Of a DNA stretch of 64,000 nucleotides, positions 22,935 to 32,507 are shown one piece after another; position 1 is the first letter of the stretch, and each line of letters opens with the position of its first letter. The stretch is taken from NCBI GenBank assembly GCA_943908475.1, contig CALTTG010000018.1, forward strand, positions 1-64,000. Reading direction: 5' to 3'. Origin of the DNA: an uncultured Burkholderiales bacterium (lineage in GTDB: Bacteria > Pseudomonadota > Gammaproteobacteria > Burkholderiales > Burkholderiaceae_C). The position numbers and the translations under genes are program-made. Under the pieces are notes generated by a model. The model saw nothing but the letters and a program-made list of their open reading frames with translations. It was not told where the DNA came from and did not search any database.

Positions 22935-23459
22935 ATGAAGCCCAACGATGCCCCCCCGATCGACCTGCCCCCCATTCTGGACATCGAAGCGTCGGGATTT
23001 GGGCTGGGCAGCTACCCGATCGAAATTGGCATCGTGATGCCAGACGCGCGCAGCTGGTGCTCTCTGGTTCGCCCCGAGCCCGGCTGGCAACACTGGGACC
23101 CTAACGCCGCCACGGTGCACAACATCAGCCGTGAGCAACTCCAGCAACATGGCCGCACGCCCGCAGACGTGGCGGCCGTGCTCAACGACTGGCTGCGCGG
23201 GATGGTGGTCTATTCCGATGCCTGGGCGCACGACTACACGTGGCTCAACAAGCTGTATGACGCGGCAGGACGCAACCCCAGCTTCCGGCTGGAAAACCTG
23301 CGTGCCTTGCTGACCGACCGGGAAGCTGGCCTGTGGCATGAACTCAAGCAACGGGTGGCGCTGGAGGCCAACTTACCCCGCCACCGCGCCAGCGGTGACG
23401 CGCGCCTGTTGCAGATGACCTTGGGCGCACTGCGCACGCGTCAGGCGGCAGCGGCCTGA
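22935..23459 (+). CDS. DEDDh-type 3'-5' exonuclease domain protein
   Basis: The 174-residue protein begins MKPNDAPPIDLPPILDIEAS. Exo I (DIEASGF) gives the DxE metal ligands, Exo II lies in the VVYSDAWAHDYTWL region, and Exo III is HRASGDARL with the catalytic His and Asp. It would remove nucleotides from 3' ends of DNA or RNA. It is shorter than DNA polymerase III epsilon and lacks extra domains, so it is a stand-alone nuclease of unknown target. The start is preceded by an AAGGGACCC stretch. Confidence 0.8.
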   Translation: MKPNDAPPIDLPPILDIEASGFGLGSYPIEIGIVMPDARSWCSLVRPEPGWQHWDPNAATVHNISREQLQQHGRTPADVAAVLNDWLRGMVVYSDAWAHDYTWLNKLYDAAGRNPSFRLENLRALLTDREAGLWHELKQRVALEANLPRHRASGDARLLQMTLGALRTRQAAAA

Positions 23460-23471
23460 CCCTCCGCCCGA

Positions 23472-25082
23472 TCAAAAACCGCCGTCCATGCCTCGGCGGT
23501 GGGCCGCTTCCTGCTCTCGCAGTTTCACGCACTGCGGGTGCTGGGTGAACCGTGGCTTGGCACATTGACGCTTCATGCAAATGGCCTGGGCAATGAACAC
23601 CCGGTTGCCGCACGCTTCTTTGGGGCTGCTCGCCACACTTGGACGGGGGCGCTCAGCAGGGTCGGACGCCGGCAAAGCCTCGCCCGTGGCCGCAGGCTGC
23701 GGGCGGACGGTCGCTGGCGACTCAGGTCTGGCCGAACCGGACGTGGAGGTCTGCCGAACTGCAGATGCCCCCTGCCCACGGGTCGGCAACGACGCGCCCC
23801 CCGTCACGGCCGACGCGCTGACTGCGGCCACCGTGGTGGTCGGCCCCGTCACCGATTCAGTGTCCGCATTGACGGGCGTGACCTGGCTGGGCCAGTTCAC
23901 ACGTCCAGCTGAAAACGCCAGGATCACGGCCACGCCGACGGCCAGCCCCGCCCACCACCTGGTGGATCGGCGAACTTGCCCTGGCGCCATCGCGCCAAGG
24001 CCCCCGATGGGCGCCTCGGCCTCGGTGGGCGGGCGATGGATCTGCAGGGTGGGGGCAAACACATCGGGGTCGGCCAGGGGAGCCGCAGTGGCGGTTGGCT
24101 CGGGACCGCGCGTGGGGAACAGCGGGGTCGACAGAGGCGGCAAGGGCTCATTGGCCAGACGAGCCCGCCATTGCGCGACCGAACCCAATCGGTGCTCGGG
24201 GCGAATGGCCAGGGCTCGGTCGATGGTGGCCAGCAAGGCATCGGCATACTGGCGCTCAAAATCGTGGGCCAGCCCCGCCGCCAGGCCGGTCAGTGGCGCC
24301 AGATCGTCGTGCACCGCCCTCGCGGTGGCGGGAACCGGCGTGCGGCCCGTGATGCAGTAGTGCATCACCGCGCCCAGGCCATAGAGGTCGGTCCACGGCC
24401 CCTGCCGGAGGGTGGTGGTCTCGGCGTACTGCTCGATCGGTGCAAAACTGGGCTTGAGGATGGCGGTGAGGCTCTGGGTGTGGTCGGTGATGACGCGACG
24501 CGCGGCACCAAAGTCCAGCAGGACCGGCCGAAATCCCTCTGCGGCATCGTGATCGGGCACGACGAGGATGTTGTCGGGCGCCACATCCCGATGAAACACC
24601 TGCTCCCGATGGAGGCAATCCAGGGCGCCCAGCAAAGGGTCCATCAACGCGCGCAGCCACGCCTCCGACGGCGGAAGGTCCATGGCTTTTCGGGCCGCGT
24701 ACAGCGTGGGTCCTTCGTAACAAGGCATGACCATGTAAGCCGTGCCATTGGCTTCCCAGAAGCGAAACACGCGAACCAGCGAGGGGTGGTCAAACCGGGC
24801 CAGCAACCGGGCCTCATTGACAAACGACTGCAACCCCAAGGCAAAGGCTTCGGCGTGGGCGGGTGAACGAAGGACCACGTCACCCGATTCGGCACGCACC
24901 GCCAACGTGGCCGGCAGATACTCTTTGATCGCCACCGTGCGTTGAAGGTTGGCCTCGCGAGCCCGGTAGACAATGCCAAAGCCCCCCACACCCAGCACGC
25001 CCTCCACGTCGTAATCCATCAGCCGAAAGCCGATGGGCAAGGTGTCACGCGACAAGGAAGGGGGAACAGCGGGCTGACTCAC
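23472..25082 (-). CDS. Transmembrane serine/threonine protein kinase
   Basis: The 536-residue protein starts at GTG 25082 (less sure). The kinase domain spans residues about 20-310: GVGGFG at 31-36, Lys53 in AIKEYLP, HRD at 164-166 and DFG at 191-193, all intact. After a Pro-rich linker a single helix at about 376-393 (WWAGLAVGVAVILAFSAG) is followed by an Ala/Thr/Pro-rich extracytoplasmic stretch. The protein ends in a short conserved-looking tail with four Cys at 491, 502, 507 and 518. It is thus a receptor-like Hanks-type kinase. The tail could sense redox state or bind a ligand. Targets are unknown; no phosphatase gene is adjacent. Confidence 0.88.
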   Translation of the reverse strand: MSQPAVPPSLSRDTLPIGFRLMDYDVEGVLGVGGFGIVYRAREANLQRTVAIKEYLPATLAVRAESGDVVLRSPAHAEAFALGLQSFVNEARLLARFDHPSLVRVFRFWEANGTAYMVMPCYEGPTLYAARKAMDLPPSEAWLRALMDPLLGALDCLHREQVFHRDVAPDNILVVPDHDAAEGFRPVLLDFGAARRVITDHTQSLTAILKPSFAPIEQYAETTTLRQGPWTDLYGLGAVMHYCITGRTPVPATARAVHDDLAPLTGLAAGLAHDFERQYADALLATIDRALAIRPEHRLGSVAQWRARLANEPLPPLSTPLFPTRGPEPTATAAPLADPDVFAPTLQIHRPPTEAEAPIGGLGAMAPGQVRRSTRWWAGLAVGVAVILAFSAGRVNWPSQVTPVNADTESVTGPTTTVAAVSASAVTGGASLPTRGQGASAVRQTSTSGSARPESPATVRPQPAATGEALPASDPAERPRPSVASSPKEACGNRVFIAQAICMKRQCAKPRFTQHPQCVKLREQEAAHRRGMDGGF

Positions 25083-25165
25083 TGGCGCGAGCTTACCAAA
25101 GCCCACCCTCAAGTTGTCTGCGCGATGGCCGAAATCCTGGGCACTGTTGTTCAGTCGGGGTGTCC

Positions 25166-26389
25166 ATGTCTTCAAAGCATTTGACGACCATGGGGACGCC
25201 CACTTTCTCTGCCCGCACAACGGCAGTCTTGGCTTCGGCCGGGGTGGTGTGTGCCGGCGCAGCGATTGCGTTGTCGTCCTCCAATCCACACATCGCCCAG
25301 GCCTGCTGGCTCTCGGCCATGGCGTGCGCCGCCGTGTCCGCCCACCGGTTGGGGCGACGGCAGCAAGCCCAAGTTCAAACCAACGAGAGCTATCGGGACG
25401 CGCTTCGGTCGCTGAATCAAAGCGATGCGCAGGCTGTGCCCGGCGCGCACCTGCTTCAAGCGGCCTTCCAGCACGCCGCCTCACCCATGGTGATCACCGA
25501 TGGCCTGGACCGCATCGTCATGCTCAACCAAGCGTTCGCACGGCTCAGCGGGTGCAGCACCGACGCATTGCTGGGCCAGAGCGCCGAGCTCCAAGGCCTG
25601 GCCCCCTTGCGCGCCAGCCACCTTCGGGGCATCGACCAGGCGTTCAAGGAGGGTCAGCGTTGGTCGGGTGAGTCGGGCATCACGGCCCGCGATGGCGCCG
25701 TGCACGACATGTGGCTGGTGGTCAGCACCTTGAGGGACGCCGCCGACCGCGTGACGCATCACTGCCGGGTGTTCCACAACATCGAGCCCCTGAAGGCGCA
25801 GCTGCGCAGCATGGCCGAACAAGCGCGTCACGACAGCCTGACCCATTTGCCAAACCGGCGTGCGTTTTCCGAGTTCCTGTTTCAAGCCATGGCCCGCACA
25901 AGGCGTGAGCCCAAAACCCTGGCCATCATGTCGGTGGACCTGGATGGGTTCAAGGCGGTGAACGACACCCACGGCCACCATGTGGGCGACCTGCTCCTGC
26001 AGCACGTGGCCCGACGCTTGAGCGCCTGCGTTCGCACCACCGACATCGTGTGCCGCATGGGTGGCGATGAATTCGTGATGATCTTGGAGGGCGCGGGCAT
26101 GCCTCATGAGGTCGAGCGGATCGGTCAGCGCATCCTGACCTGCCTGAGCGAGGCCTACACCCTCGAAGGCCACCACATCAAGGCCACGCCCAGCATCGGC
26201 GTGGTCATTCACCAGGTCAACGAATCGGAGACGTCTTTGCTGCAGCGGGCCGATGCCGCCATGTACAGCGCCAAACGCGCCGGCAAATGCCGCATGGTGC
26301 TCGACCTCCAGAGCGCACCACTGCCCACTGCCGCGGCCTCGGCCACAGGAGCGGATGCCAGCGGCAATCAGCTGGCAAAAGTCGCCTGA
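25166..26389 (+). CDS. PAS-GGDEF diguanylate cyclase
   Basis: The 407-residue membrane protein has two N-terminal hydrophobic segments (about residues 17-60), a PAS domain (ASPMVITDGLDRIVMLNQAF and following) and a C-terminal GGDEF domain. The active site reads MGGDEFVMIL, with metal ligand Asp in SVDLDGF and an RTTD inhibitory I-site five residues upstream. It should therefore be an active, product-inhibited c-di-GMP synthase, unlike the GGDQF protein at 6891. The ATG at 25166 is used; GTG 25160 and ATG 25190 are alternatives. It diverges from the kinase gene with only about 80 bp between them. Confidence 0.9.
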   Translation: MSSKHLTTMGTPTFSARTTAVLASAGVVCAGAAIALSSSNPHIAQACWLSAMACAAVSAHRLGRRQQAQVQTNESYRDALRSLNQSDAQAVPGAHLLQAAFQHAASPMVITDGLDRIVMLNQAFARLSGCSTDALLGQSAELQGLAPLRASHLRGIDQAFKEGQRWSGESGITARDGAVHDMWLVVSTLRDAADRVTHHCRVFHNIEPLKAQLRSMAEQARHDSLTHLPNRRAFSEFLFQAMARTRREPKTLAIMSVDLDGFKAVNDTHGHHVGDLLLQHVARRLSACVRTTDIVCRMGGDEFVMILEGAGMPHEVERIGQRILTCLSEAYTLEGHHIKATPSIGVVIHQVNESETSLLQRADAAMYSAKRAGKCRMVLDLQSAPLPTAAASATGADASGNQLAKVA

Positions 26390-26408
26390 AGCCCCCTGAA
26401 CCGGGGTG

Positions 26409-26423
26409 GCACCACGATGGTGC
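26409..26423. repeat. Dyad GCACCA-CGA-TGGTGC upstream of ndh
   Basis: A perfect 6-3-6 inverted repeat lies in the 136-bp gap before ndh, 29 bp upstream of a TATAAA element (26452-26457). It also fits the NtrC half-site pattern, but I find no sigma54 promoter nearby. Confidence 0.35.
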
Positions 26424-26525
26424 AATCCCACACATCGCGGTCGGATACAGGTATAAACGCTGACATGGATCAACCCCGCCAGACACGGTTTGGCGAGGGC
26501 AAAACAATATCAGCACTGACGACCG

Positions 26526-28055
26526 ATGCCATCCTCCAACAACGAGAAACACAGCGCCTCGCCGCTCCTGCCCTCCCGCGGTTCACGCCCTCGCGTGGTC
26601 ATCGTGGGCTGTGGTTTCGGCGGCCTGGAAGCGGCCAAGGCCTTCGATGGGGCCGATGTCGACGTGGTCGTCGTCGACCGCACCAACCATCACCTGTTCC
26701 AGCCCTTGCTGTACCAAGTGGCCACGGCCGGCCTGCCCGCGCCGGCGATTGCCAGCCCCATCCGTCATATCTTGCGGCACCAGATTGCCAAGGGGCAATT
26801 GACGGTGCTGATGGCCGAAGTCACCAGCTTTGACACCGCCTCCAACTGCGTGGTGCTCGATGGCGGTGAACACCTGCACTATGACCACCTGATCGTTGCC
26901 GCGGGGGCCACGCACAGCTACTTTGGCAACGACCAGTGGGCCAAATACGCCCCGGGCCTGAAGACCCTGGGGGATGCTTTCACCATCCGTCGCCGTGTGC
27001 TGACCGCTTTCGAGCAGGCCGAGCGCGAGAACGACCCGGTGGCCCGTGAACAATGGCTGACGTTTGCCGTGGTCGGTGCGGGCCCCACCGGCGTCGAGAT
27101 GGCCGGCACCATGGCCGAGATTGCCCAACAGACCCTGCGCTCCGAGTTTCGCCGCATCGACTCGCGGCACGCACGGGTGATCCTGATTGAGGGCGCGCCG
27201 CGGGTGCTGGGCACCTTCCCGGAAGACCTGTCGGCCAAAGCACGCACGCAACTGGAAGGCTTGGGCGCCGAGGTGCTCACTGGCGCCAAGGTGACCAACA
27301 TCACGGCCTTTGGCATTCACTACGACCTGCAGGAACCACAGAGCGATGGCACCAGTCGCTCGGTCTCGCACTTTTTGCCGACTCGCACGGTGGTGTGGGG
27401 AGCTGGCGTGGCGGGCTCGCCCCTGGGTCGCATGCTGGCCAAGAGCTCGGGCTGCACGCTGGACCGTGCCGGCCGTGTGGTGGTCGAGTCTGACTTGAGC
27501 CTGCCAGGTCACCCGAACATCTACGTGGTGGGCGATCTGGCCAGCGCCAAGAGTTACCTGGACCCTGAAAACCCCACCCCGGTCCCCGGCGTGAGCCCGG
27601 GCGCCAAGCAAATGGGCCGTAAGGCAGCACTGAACATCATGCGCCGGCTCCAAGGATTGGACGCCCAAGCGTTCCGCTACTTCGACTACGGCTCCCTGGC
27701 CACGATTGGCAAGCGCGCTGCGGTGGCCATGATCGATGTGCCGTTCACGCGCAAGCGCGTGAAATTCAGCGGGTTTTCGGCCTGGTTGTTCTGGCTGTTT
27801 GTCCACGTGTACTTCCTGATCGGGTTCCGCAACCGGATGGTGGTGTTCATGGACTGGGCCTGGGCCTACTTCACCTCACAACGTCATGCCCGCGTGTTCC
27901 CGGACCCCCACGCCCTGGAGCCCAATGCCATGCTGGTGCGCGTGCCACCGGTCACGGTGGTGACGGCCACCACCGCAGCGACACCCGTGACGCCGGCAAC
28001 GGGTACCGCCAGCGCATCCCCTGCGAGCCCACCCTCGCAAGACCGGGTGGCCTGA
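26526..28055 (+). CDS. ndh: Type II NADH dehydrogenase (NDH-2)
   Basis: The 509-residue membrane-associated flavoenzyme oxidises NADH and reduces quinone without proton pumping. It shows the FAD loop VVIVGCGFGGLEAAKAF, the NADH loop VVGAGPTGVEMAG, and the quinone/FAD region VYVVGDLA with KQMGRKAA. The C-terminus has the amphipathic membrane-binding helix FSAWLFWLFVHVYFLIGF. A 45-residue Thr/Pro/Ala-rich tail follows and is likely disordered. The start at 26526 precedes a 20-residue Ser/Pro-rich leader before the Rossmann strand. It follows the cyclase gene by 136 bp and probably has its own promoter (TATAAA at 26452). Confidence 0.93.
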   Translation: MPSSNNEKHSASPLLPSRGSRPRVVIVGCGFGGLEAAKAFDGADVDVVVVDRTNHHLFQPLLYQVATAGLPAPAIASPIRHILRHQIAKGQLTVLMAEVTSFDTASNCVVLDGGEHLHYDHLIVAAGATHSYFGNDQWAKYAPGLKTLGDAFTIRRRVLTAFEQAERENDPVAREQWLTFAVVGAGPTGVEMAGTMAEIAQQTLRSEFRRIDSRHARVILIEGAPRVLGTFPEDLSAKARTQLEGLGAEVLTGAKVTNITAFGIHYDLQEPQSDGTSRSVSHFLPTRTVVWGAGVAGSPLGRMLAKSSGCTLDRAGRVVVESDLSLPGHPNIYVVGDLASAKSYLDPENPTPVPGVSPGAKQMGRKAALNIMRRLQGLDAQAFRYFDYGSLATIGKRAAVAMIDVPFTRKRVKFSGFSAWLFWLFVHVYFLIGFRNRMVVFMDWAWAYFTSQRHARVFPDPHALEPNAMLVRVPPVTVVTATTAATPVTPATGTASASPASPPSQDRVA

Positions 28056-28112
28056 GCCGCTTCAGACCCTTGAAGCCCTGCGGGCCGGGGGCTTCCGTGG
28101 CATCATCGTTCG

Positions 28113-29966
28113 ATGAGCATGACGAGCCCCATTCCCTCGCGCTTGCGCGCATTGCGCGCTGCCCTGTTGTCCCGCGGCGTTCAAGCCCTGCTGGTGCCCT
28201 CCAGCGATCCGCACCTCTCAGAGTACTTGCCTGATCGCTGGCAGGCACGCCAGTGGCTGAGCGGTTTCACCGGTTCGTCGGGCACCTTGCTTGTGTCCGA
28301 GACGCGAGCCGCCTTGTTCACCGACAGCCGCTATTGGGAGCAGGCCGAGACCGAGCTGAACGGCTCTGGCATTGACCTGGTCAAGCTCGATGGCGCCTTG
28401 GTGCCCGCCGTGGCGAAGTGGCTGGTGGACGAGTACAGCCCAGCCCCGGCCCCCACCCTGAGCCTCGATGGCCACGTGATGGGCCTGGCATCGGTCAAGG
28501 CGTTGAAAGAAGCGCTGGCGCGCACGGCGTGGCAACTCGACCCCTCGTGCGATGTGGTGGCCGACATCTGGTCGGACCGTCCAGACTTGCCCACAGCTGC
28601 GGTGTACGAACACCTGCCTCCCCATGCCTGCACCTCGCGTGCAGACAAACTGCAGTCCTTGCGAGATGCGATGGCGGCCCACGGAGCCACCCACCACTGG
28701 CTGTGCACCCTGGATGACCTGGCCTGGGTGCTGAACCTGCGTGGCGCCGACGTGGACTACAACCCTGTGTTTCTCGCCCACCTGCTGGTGAGCGAGCAGT
28801 CGGCCGAGCTCTTCGTGTCAGAGGGCAAGGTGAGCGACGAACTCGCCGAGCGGTTGGCTGCCGATGGCGTGCGGCTTCGCCCCTATGCACAGGCCCTGGA
28901 CGCCATGGCCGAGTTGCCGCCAGACAGCTGCATGTTGCTGGACCCCCGCCGCACCACTTGGGGTCTGCGCGAGCGCGTGCCAGCGCACACTCGGGTCGTT
29001 GAAGCCATCAACCCCACGACGCTGGCCAAATCTCGCAAGACCGAGGCGGAAGCCGAGCACATCCGCGACGCCATGGCCCGTGACGGCGCGGCGATGTGTC
29101 GTTTTTACGCCTGGTTTGAAGCGGCCCTCGGACGCGAACACATCACCGAGTTGACGATCGACGAGCGACTGAGTGCCGAACGGGCCTTGGAGCCCGGGTT
29201 CGTCTCCTTGAGCTTTCCGACGATTGCGGGCTTCAACGCCAACGGCGCCCTGCCCCACTACCGTGCCACCGCACAGGCGCACGGCGTGCTGAGCACACCC
29301 GAGGGCCTGACCGCGAACGGGCTGCTGCTGATCGACTCGGGCGCCCAGTATTTGGGAGGCACCACCGACATCACCCGGGTGTGGCCCATTGGCACGCCCA
29401 GCCCCGCACAACAGCGCGACTACACCTTGGTGCTCAAGGGCACCCTCAATTTGTCTCGGGCCCGTTTTCCTCAAGGCACCCTGGCCCCCATGCTGGATGC
29501 CCTGGCGCGAGCGCCGCTCTGGTCAGAGGGGCTGGACTTCGGGCACGGCACAGGCCATGGGGTGGGCTATTTCATGAACGTGCACGAAGGTCCTCAGTCG
29601 ATCTCCAAGGCCATGCCCGATCCGAACATGGCCATGTTGCCGGGCATGATCACCTCGATCGAACCCGGGCTCTATCGCCCCGGTCGATGGGGCATCCGCA
29701 TCGAGAACCTGGTCTTGAACGTGCCCGCCCCCTCAAGCCACCCCGACGCCCAACCCGGCGACCCCGAACACGGCGACTTCCTGGCCTTCGAGACCCTGAC
29801 CCTGTGCCCGATCGACACCCGGTGCATCGACCTCAGCCTCATGCGAGACGACGAGCTGCAATGGCTGAACCGTTACCACGCCGAAGTGCGCCGACGGCTG
29901 AGCCCGCTGGTGACGGGCGCTGCACTGGCCTGGCTGCACGAACGCACCGAAGCCCTGCAGCGCTGA
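28113..29966 (+). CDS. pepP: M24 family Xaa-Pro aminopeptidase (long form)
   Basis: The 617-residue metallopeptidase has two creatinase N-domains and a C-terminal catalytic pita-bread domain, the three-domain architecture of eukaryote-like aminopeptidase P. Metal ligands are visible in order: Asp in LLIDSGAQY, Asp in GTTDITRVW, His in HGTGHGVGYFMNVHEGP, Glu in SIEPGLY and Glu in IRIENLV. It would release N-terminal residues that precede proline. Two starts (28113 and 28119) are possible. A hairpin at 28072-28095 (GAAGCCC/GGGCTTC) precedes it, after ndh. The gene symbol is by function; the long form differs from the E. coli PepP length. Confidence 0.9.
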   Translation: MSMTSPIPSRLRALRAALLSRGVQALLVPSSDPHLSEYLPDRWQARQWLSGFTGSSGTLLVSETRAALFTDSRYWEQAETELNGSGIDLVKLDGALVPAVAKWLVDEYSPAPAPTLSLDGHVMGLASVKALKEALARTAWQLDPSCDVVADIWSDRPDLPTAAVYEHLPPHACTSRADKLQSLRDAMAAHGATHHWLCTLDDLAWVLNLRGADVDYNPVFLAHLLVSEQSAELFVSEGKVSDELAERLAADGVRLRPYAQALDAMAELPPDSCMLLDPRRTTWGLRERVPAHTRVVEAINPTTLAKSRKTEAEAEHIRDAMARDGAAMCRFYAWFEAALGREHITELTIDERLSAERALEPGFVSLSFPTIAGFNANGALPHYRATAQAHGVLSTPEGLTANGLLLIDSGAQYLGGTTDITRVWPIGTPSPAQQRDYTLVLKGTLNLSRARFPQGTLAPMLDALARAPLWSEGLDFGHGTGHGVGYFMNVHEGPQSISKAMPDPNMAMLPGMITSIEPGLYRPGRWGIRIENLVLNVPAPSSHPDAQPGDPEHGDFLAFETLTLCPIDTRCIDLSLMRDDELQWLNRYHAEVRRRLSPLVTGAALAWLHERTEALQR

Positions 29967-29992
29967 AGCGTCGGGGCCGGCGTTGACTCACC

Positions 29993-31879
29993 TCACGCCA
30001 GGGTGCTGGGTTCGTGCTTGCGTTCGCGCAACAACAGTGCTGCGGTGGTCTTGCGCCCGCTGCGCAGCAGGTGGCGCCGAATCACCCGCACCAGCTCGCC
30101 CTGCGTGAAGGGCTTGGCCAGGTGGTCGTCCATGCCAGCGGCCAGGCAGGCGCGCTGGTCTTCAATCTGCGCCGATGCGGTCAAGGCGATGATGGGCAGG
30201 TGCACATCCCCTCGGTGGGACTCGACCTCGCGGATGTGTCGCGTGGCCTCGAAGCCATCCATCTCGGGCATGTGGCAATCCATCAGGACCAGATCGGCTT
30301 CGTGCAAAGCCAACCACTCGATGGCCTGCCGTCCGTTCTCGACCACGGCCACGTTCAGGCCCACTTGTTCCAGCTCGGCTTGGGCCACCATGGCATTGAC
30401 CGGGTTGTCTTCCACGAGCAGCACCAGACCATGCAGGGGCGAACGCCCCTCACTCTGTGGCGGCCAGGTGGCCAAGGCACCCACAGCCACCTGAGGCATC
30501 GCGGTCAACGGCGTCGGCACCACCCGCAACGGCAGACTGCATCGAAACAAAGAGCCGACCCCCTGCTGGCTCTGGACCCGCAAATCACCGCCCATGGCTC
30601 GACAGACCTGACTGGCAATGCTCAGGCCGAGGCCACTGCCGGGTGATCGGCGGTTGTGGCTGCTCTCGGCCTGGTGGAAGGCCTCGAAGATGCGAGGCAG
30701 ATCGCCGGGCGGGATGCCAATGCCGGTGTCTTCCACTTCGATCTGAAACCAGCCCACATCGGGATCGGGCTGCGTGGCCGCACGCATCAGGCGCACGGTG
30801 ACATGGCCACGCTCGGTGAACTTCACCGCATTGGTGAGCAAATTGTGGATGACCTGACGCAGGCGAGCCGCATCCACATCGACCCAGACATCGTCGGGCA
30901 GCAGGTTGTCCATGCGGACACTGACCCCCTTGTCCATGGCGCTGACTTCGGCCGCTGCAGCGAGGTCACGAACCAGTTCGTGGAGCGCCACGGTTTGGGG
31001 TGTGAAATCGAGCTTGCCCGACTGAAGACGCGCAAAATCAAGCACGTCGTTGATGACATTGAGCAAGTTCTGCCCAGCGCCCTGCAAGAGGTTCAAACGC
31101 TGGTGGGCCTCCTGAGTTTGAAGTTCAGGGCGAAGCATGCGAGACAACCCGATCATGCCGTGCAGAGGTGTGCGCATTTCGTGGCTCATGGCCGCCAGGA
31201 ATTGCCCTTTGGCCAAATTGGACTGCTCAGCTGCTTCGAGGGCCTGGGTGCGAGCCGCCGCGATCTGGTCGCTCTGGAAGCGCAGGTGCAGCAACTCGCC
31301 CAGACGACGGTGGGCCCGCCCCGACTCGACCCACAAAATGAGCGCAAACCCGCCCAGGCTGACCACGCCGAACGCCCCGTAGTCGCTGCCCAGGGATGCG
31401 CTGAAGACCACCCCTGACAGCAAAATGGGGGCGATCCACAGCCGCGCACTCAGCCGGTCGGCCGTCAACATCAGGGCGCCACTGGCGGCCATGCCGGCCA
31501 CCGAACCCAGCACCACCGCCTGAAGGTCAGTTCGTCCGGCCACTGGAAGCATCCACACGGCCAGGCCCCAGCACACGGCGAACAGGCCGGTGTAGACCCA
31601 CATGCCCCGCTGCCAGCCCGGCAAATGTCGTTCAGACGATTGGAAATACGCGAGCGCGTGATGGGTGCGCAGCAAGGCGACCAGCAAGGTGCAGATCATC
31701 CAGATCAGGGCGCTTTGCTTGTCACCACCGGGGTGCATGTGCTCGACCAGCGCCAGCATCAACACCGAGAACACGGCGGCCACCAACGATGCCAGCGGCA
31801 CATGGGAGAACAACATCCGCGTGCGGGCGTGCCGCACCTGGGCGTCAAGTTCTTCACGGGCAAGCTGAGGATCGGTCAC
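29993..31879 (-). CDS. Hybrid sensor histidine kinase/response regulator
   Basis: The 628-residue protein starts at GTG 31879, chosen for the AGGAG site seven bases upstream. Residues about 20-190 contain roughly six transmembrane helices with no recognisable periplasmic sensor. The HisKA motif is AAMSHEMRTPLHGMIG, followed by an HATPase domain with NLLTNAVKFT, DTGIGIP and GSGLGLSI. A C-terminal receiver has the phospho-acceptor Asp in LVLMDCHMPEMDG and Lys in HLAKPF. No Hpt domain or DNA-binding partner gene is adjacent, so the phosphorelay target is elsewhere. A short unknown gene (32049-32417) lies upstream on the same strand. Confidence 0.93.
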   Translation of the reverse strand: MTDPQLAREELDAQVRHARTRMLFSHVPLASLVAAVFSVLMLALVEHMHPGGDKQSALIWMICTLLVALLRTHHALAYFQSSERHLPGWQRGMWVYTGLFAVCWGLAVWMLPVAGRTDLQAVVLGSVAGMAASGALMLTADRLSARLWIAPILLSGVVFSASLGSDYGAFGVVSLGGFALILWVESGRAHRRLGELLHLRFQSDQIAAARTQALEAAEQSNLAKGQFLAAMSHEMRTPLHGMIGLSRMLRPELQTQEAHQRLNLLQGAGQNLLNVINDVLDFARLQSGKLDFTPQTVALHELVRDLAAAAEVSAMDKGVSVRMDNLLPDDVWVDVDAARLRQVIHNLLTNAVKFTERGHVTVRLMRAATQPDPDVGWFQIEVEDTGIGIPPGDLPRIFEAFHQAESSHNRRSPGSGLGLSIASQVCRAMGGDLRVQSQQGVGSLFRCSLPLRVVPTPLTAMPQVAVGALATWPPQSEGRSPLHGLVLLVEDNPVNAMVAQAELEQVGLNVAVVENGRQAIEWLALHEADLVLMDCHMPEMDGFEATRHIREVESHRGDVHLPIIALTASAQIEDQRACLAAGMDDHLAKPFTQGELVRVIRRHLLRSGRKTTAALLLRERKHEPSTLA

Positions 31880-32048
31880 GAACAGGCTCCTGGGCACCCA
31901 TCCATGAACGACCAAGGGTGCATTGGCAATACAGACCCAGTGTGGCAAGCCGCTGCCCAAGCTTGGATAGCAAATGCCCTTGGTCCGGCCGGAAGGGACG
32001 TGACTTAATCCCCTGCCTGCCCCCCCTGCCCAAGGGGTGCGCCTGGGC

Positions 32049-32417
32049 TCAGCGCAATCGCCCCACGTAACGCTGTTCGAGCGAAGAGGCTCGCGTGCTG
32101 GTCAAGGGCGTGCGGGGCTCCAGTTCGGACGCCATGTCGTGCCCCGTGTCGTGCCACCTCGAAGGCACTTCATTGGCCGCCTCAGCCGGAGGCACCAATT
32201 TGGGACGCCTTGGACGAAGCGCTTCAAAGGCCGCCTCAAGGCGGGTCGCCAAGTGGATCAGGTCCGGGTCGGCTTCCGCACGGCACACACCAATGATGGC
32301 CTGGGCGTACTCCACATTGCTGGCCAGCCATTCGGTGTCGGTTACCCGTCCGGTTTTTCGGCGCAAGGCCACATGGAGGTGGGCTGCGATGGCGAGGCGC
32401 TGACTGTCTGTGCTCAT
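32049..32417 (-). CDS. Hypothetical protein, 122 residues
   Basis: I do not recognise this protein. It starts MSTDSQRLAIAAHLHVALRR at 32417. The first 70 residues look helical and include WLASNVEYAQAIIG, and the rest is Pro/Arg-rich and probably disordered. There is no signal peptide, membrane segment or Cys cluster. It is the upstream neighbour of the hybrid kinase on the minus strand, 169 bp away, and diverges from the PaaX-like gene. The AVRLA-like helical half with TDTEWLASNV could be a small regulatory or adaptor domain, but this is a guess. Codon usage fits its neighbours, so I regard it as real. Confidence 0.6.
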   Translation of the reverse strand: MSTDSQRLAIAAHLHVALRRKTGRVTDTEWLASNVEYAQAIIGVCRAEADPDLIHLATRLEAAFEALRPRRPKLVPPAEAANEVPSRWHDTGHDMASELEPRTPLTSTRASSLEQRYVGRLR

Positions 32418-32507
32418 TGAATGCTCCCAAGCGAAGGCCTGTCACGTCGCAAAAATGATGCCCGGGCGCCCCAAATCTGTGCCAAAGGTCACAAATGCTC
32501 ACCTGAA

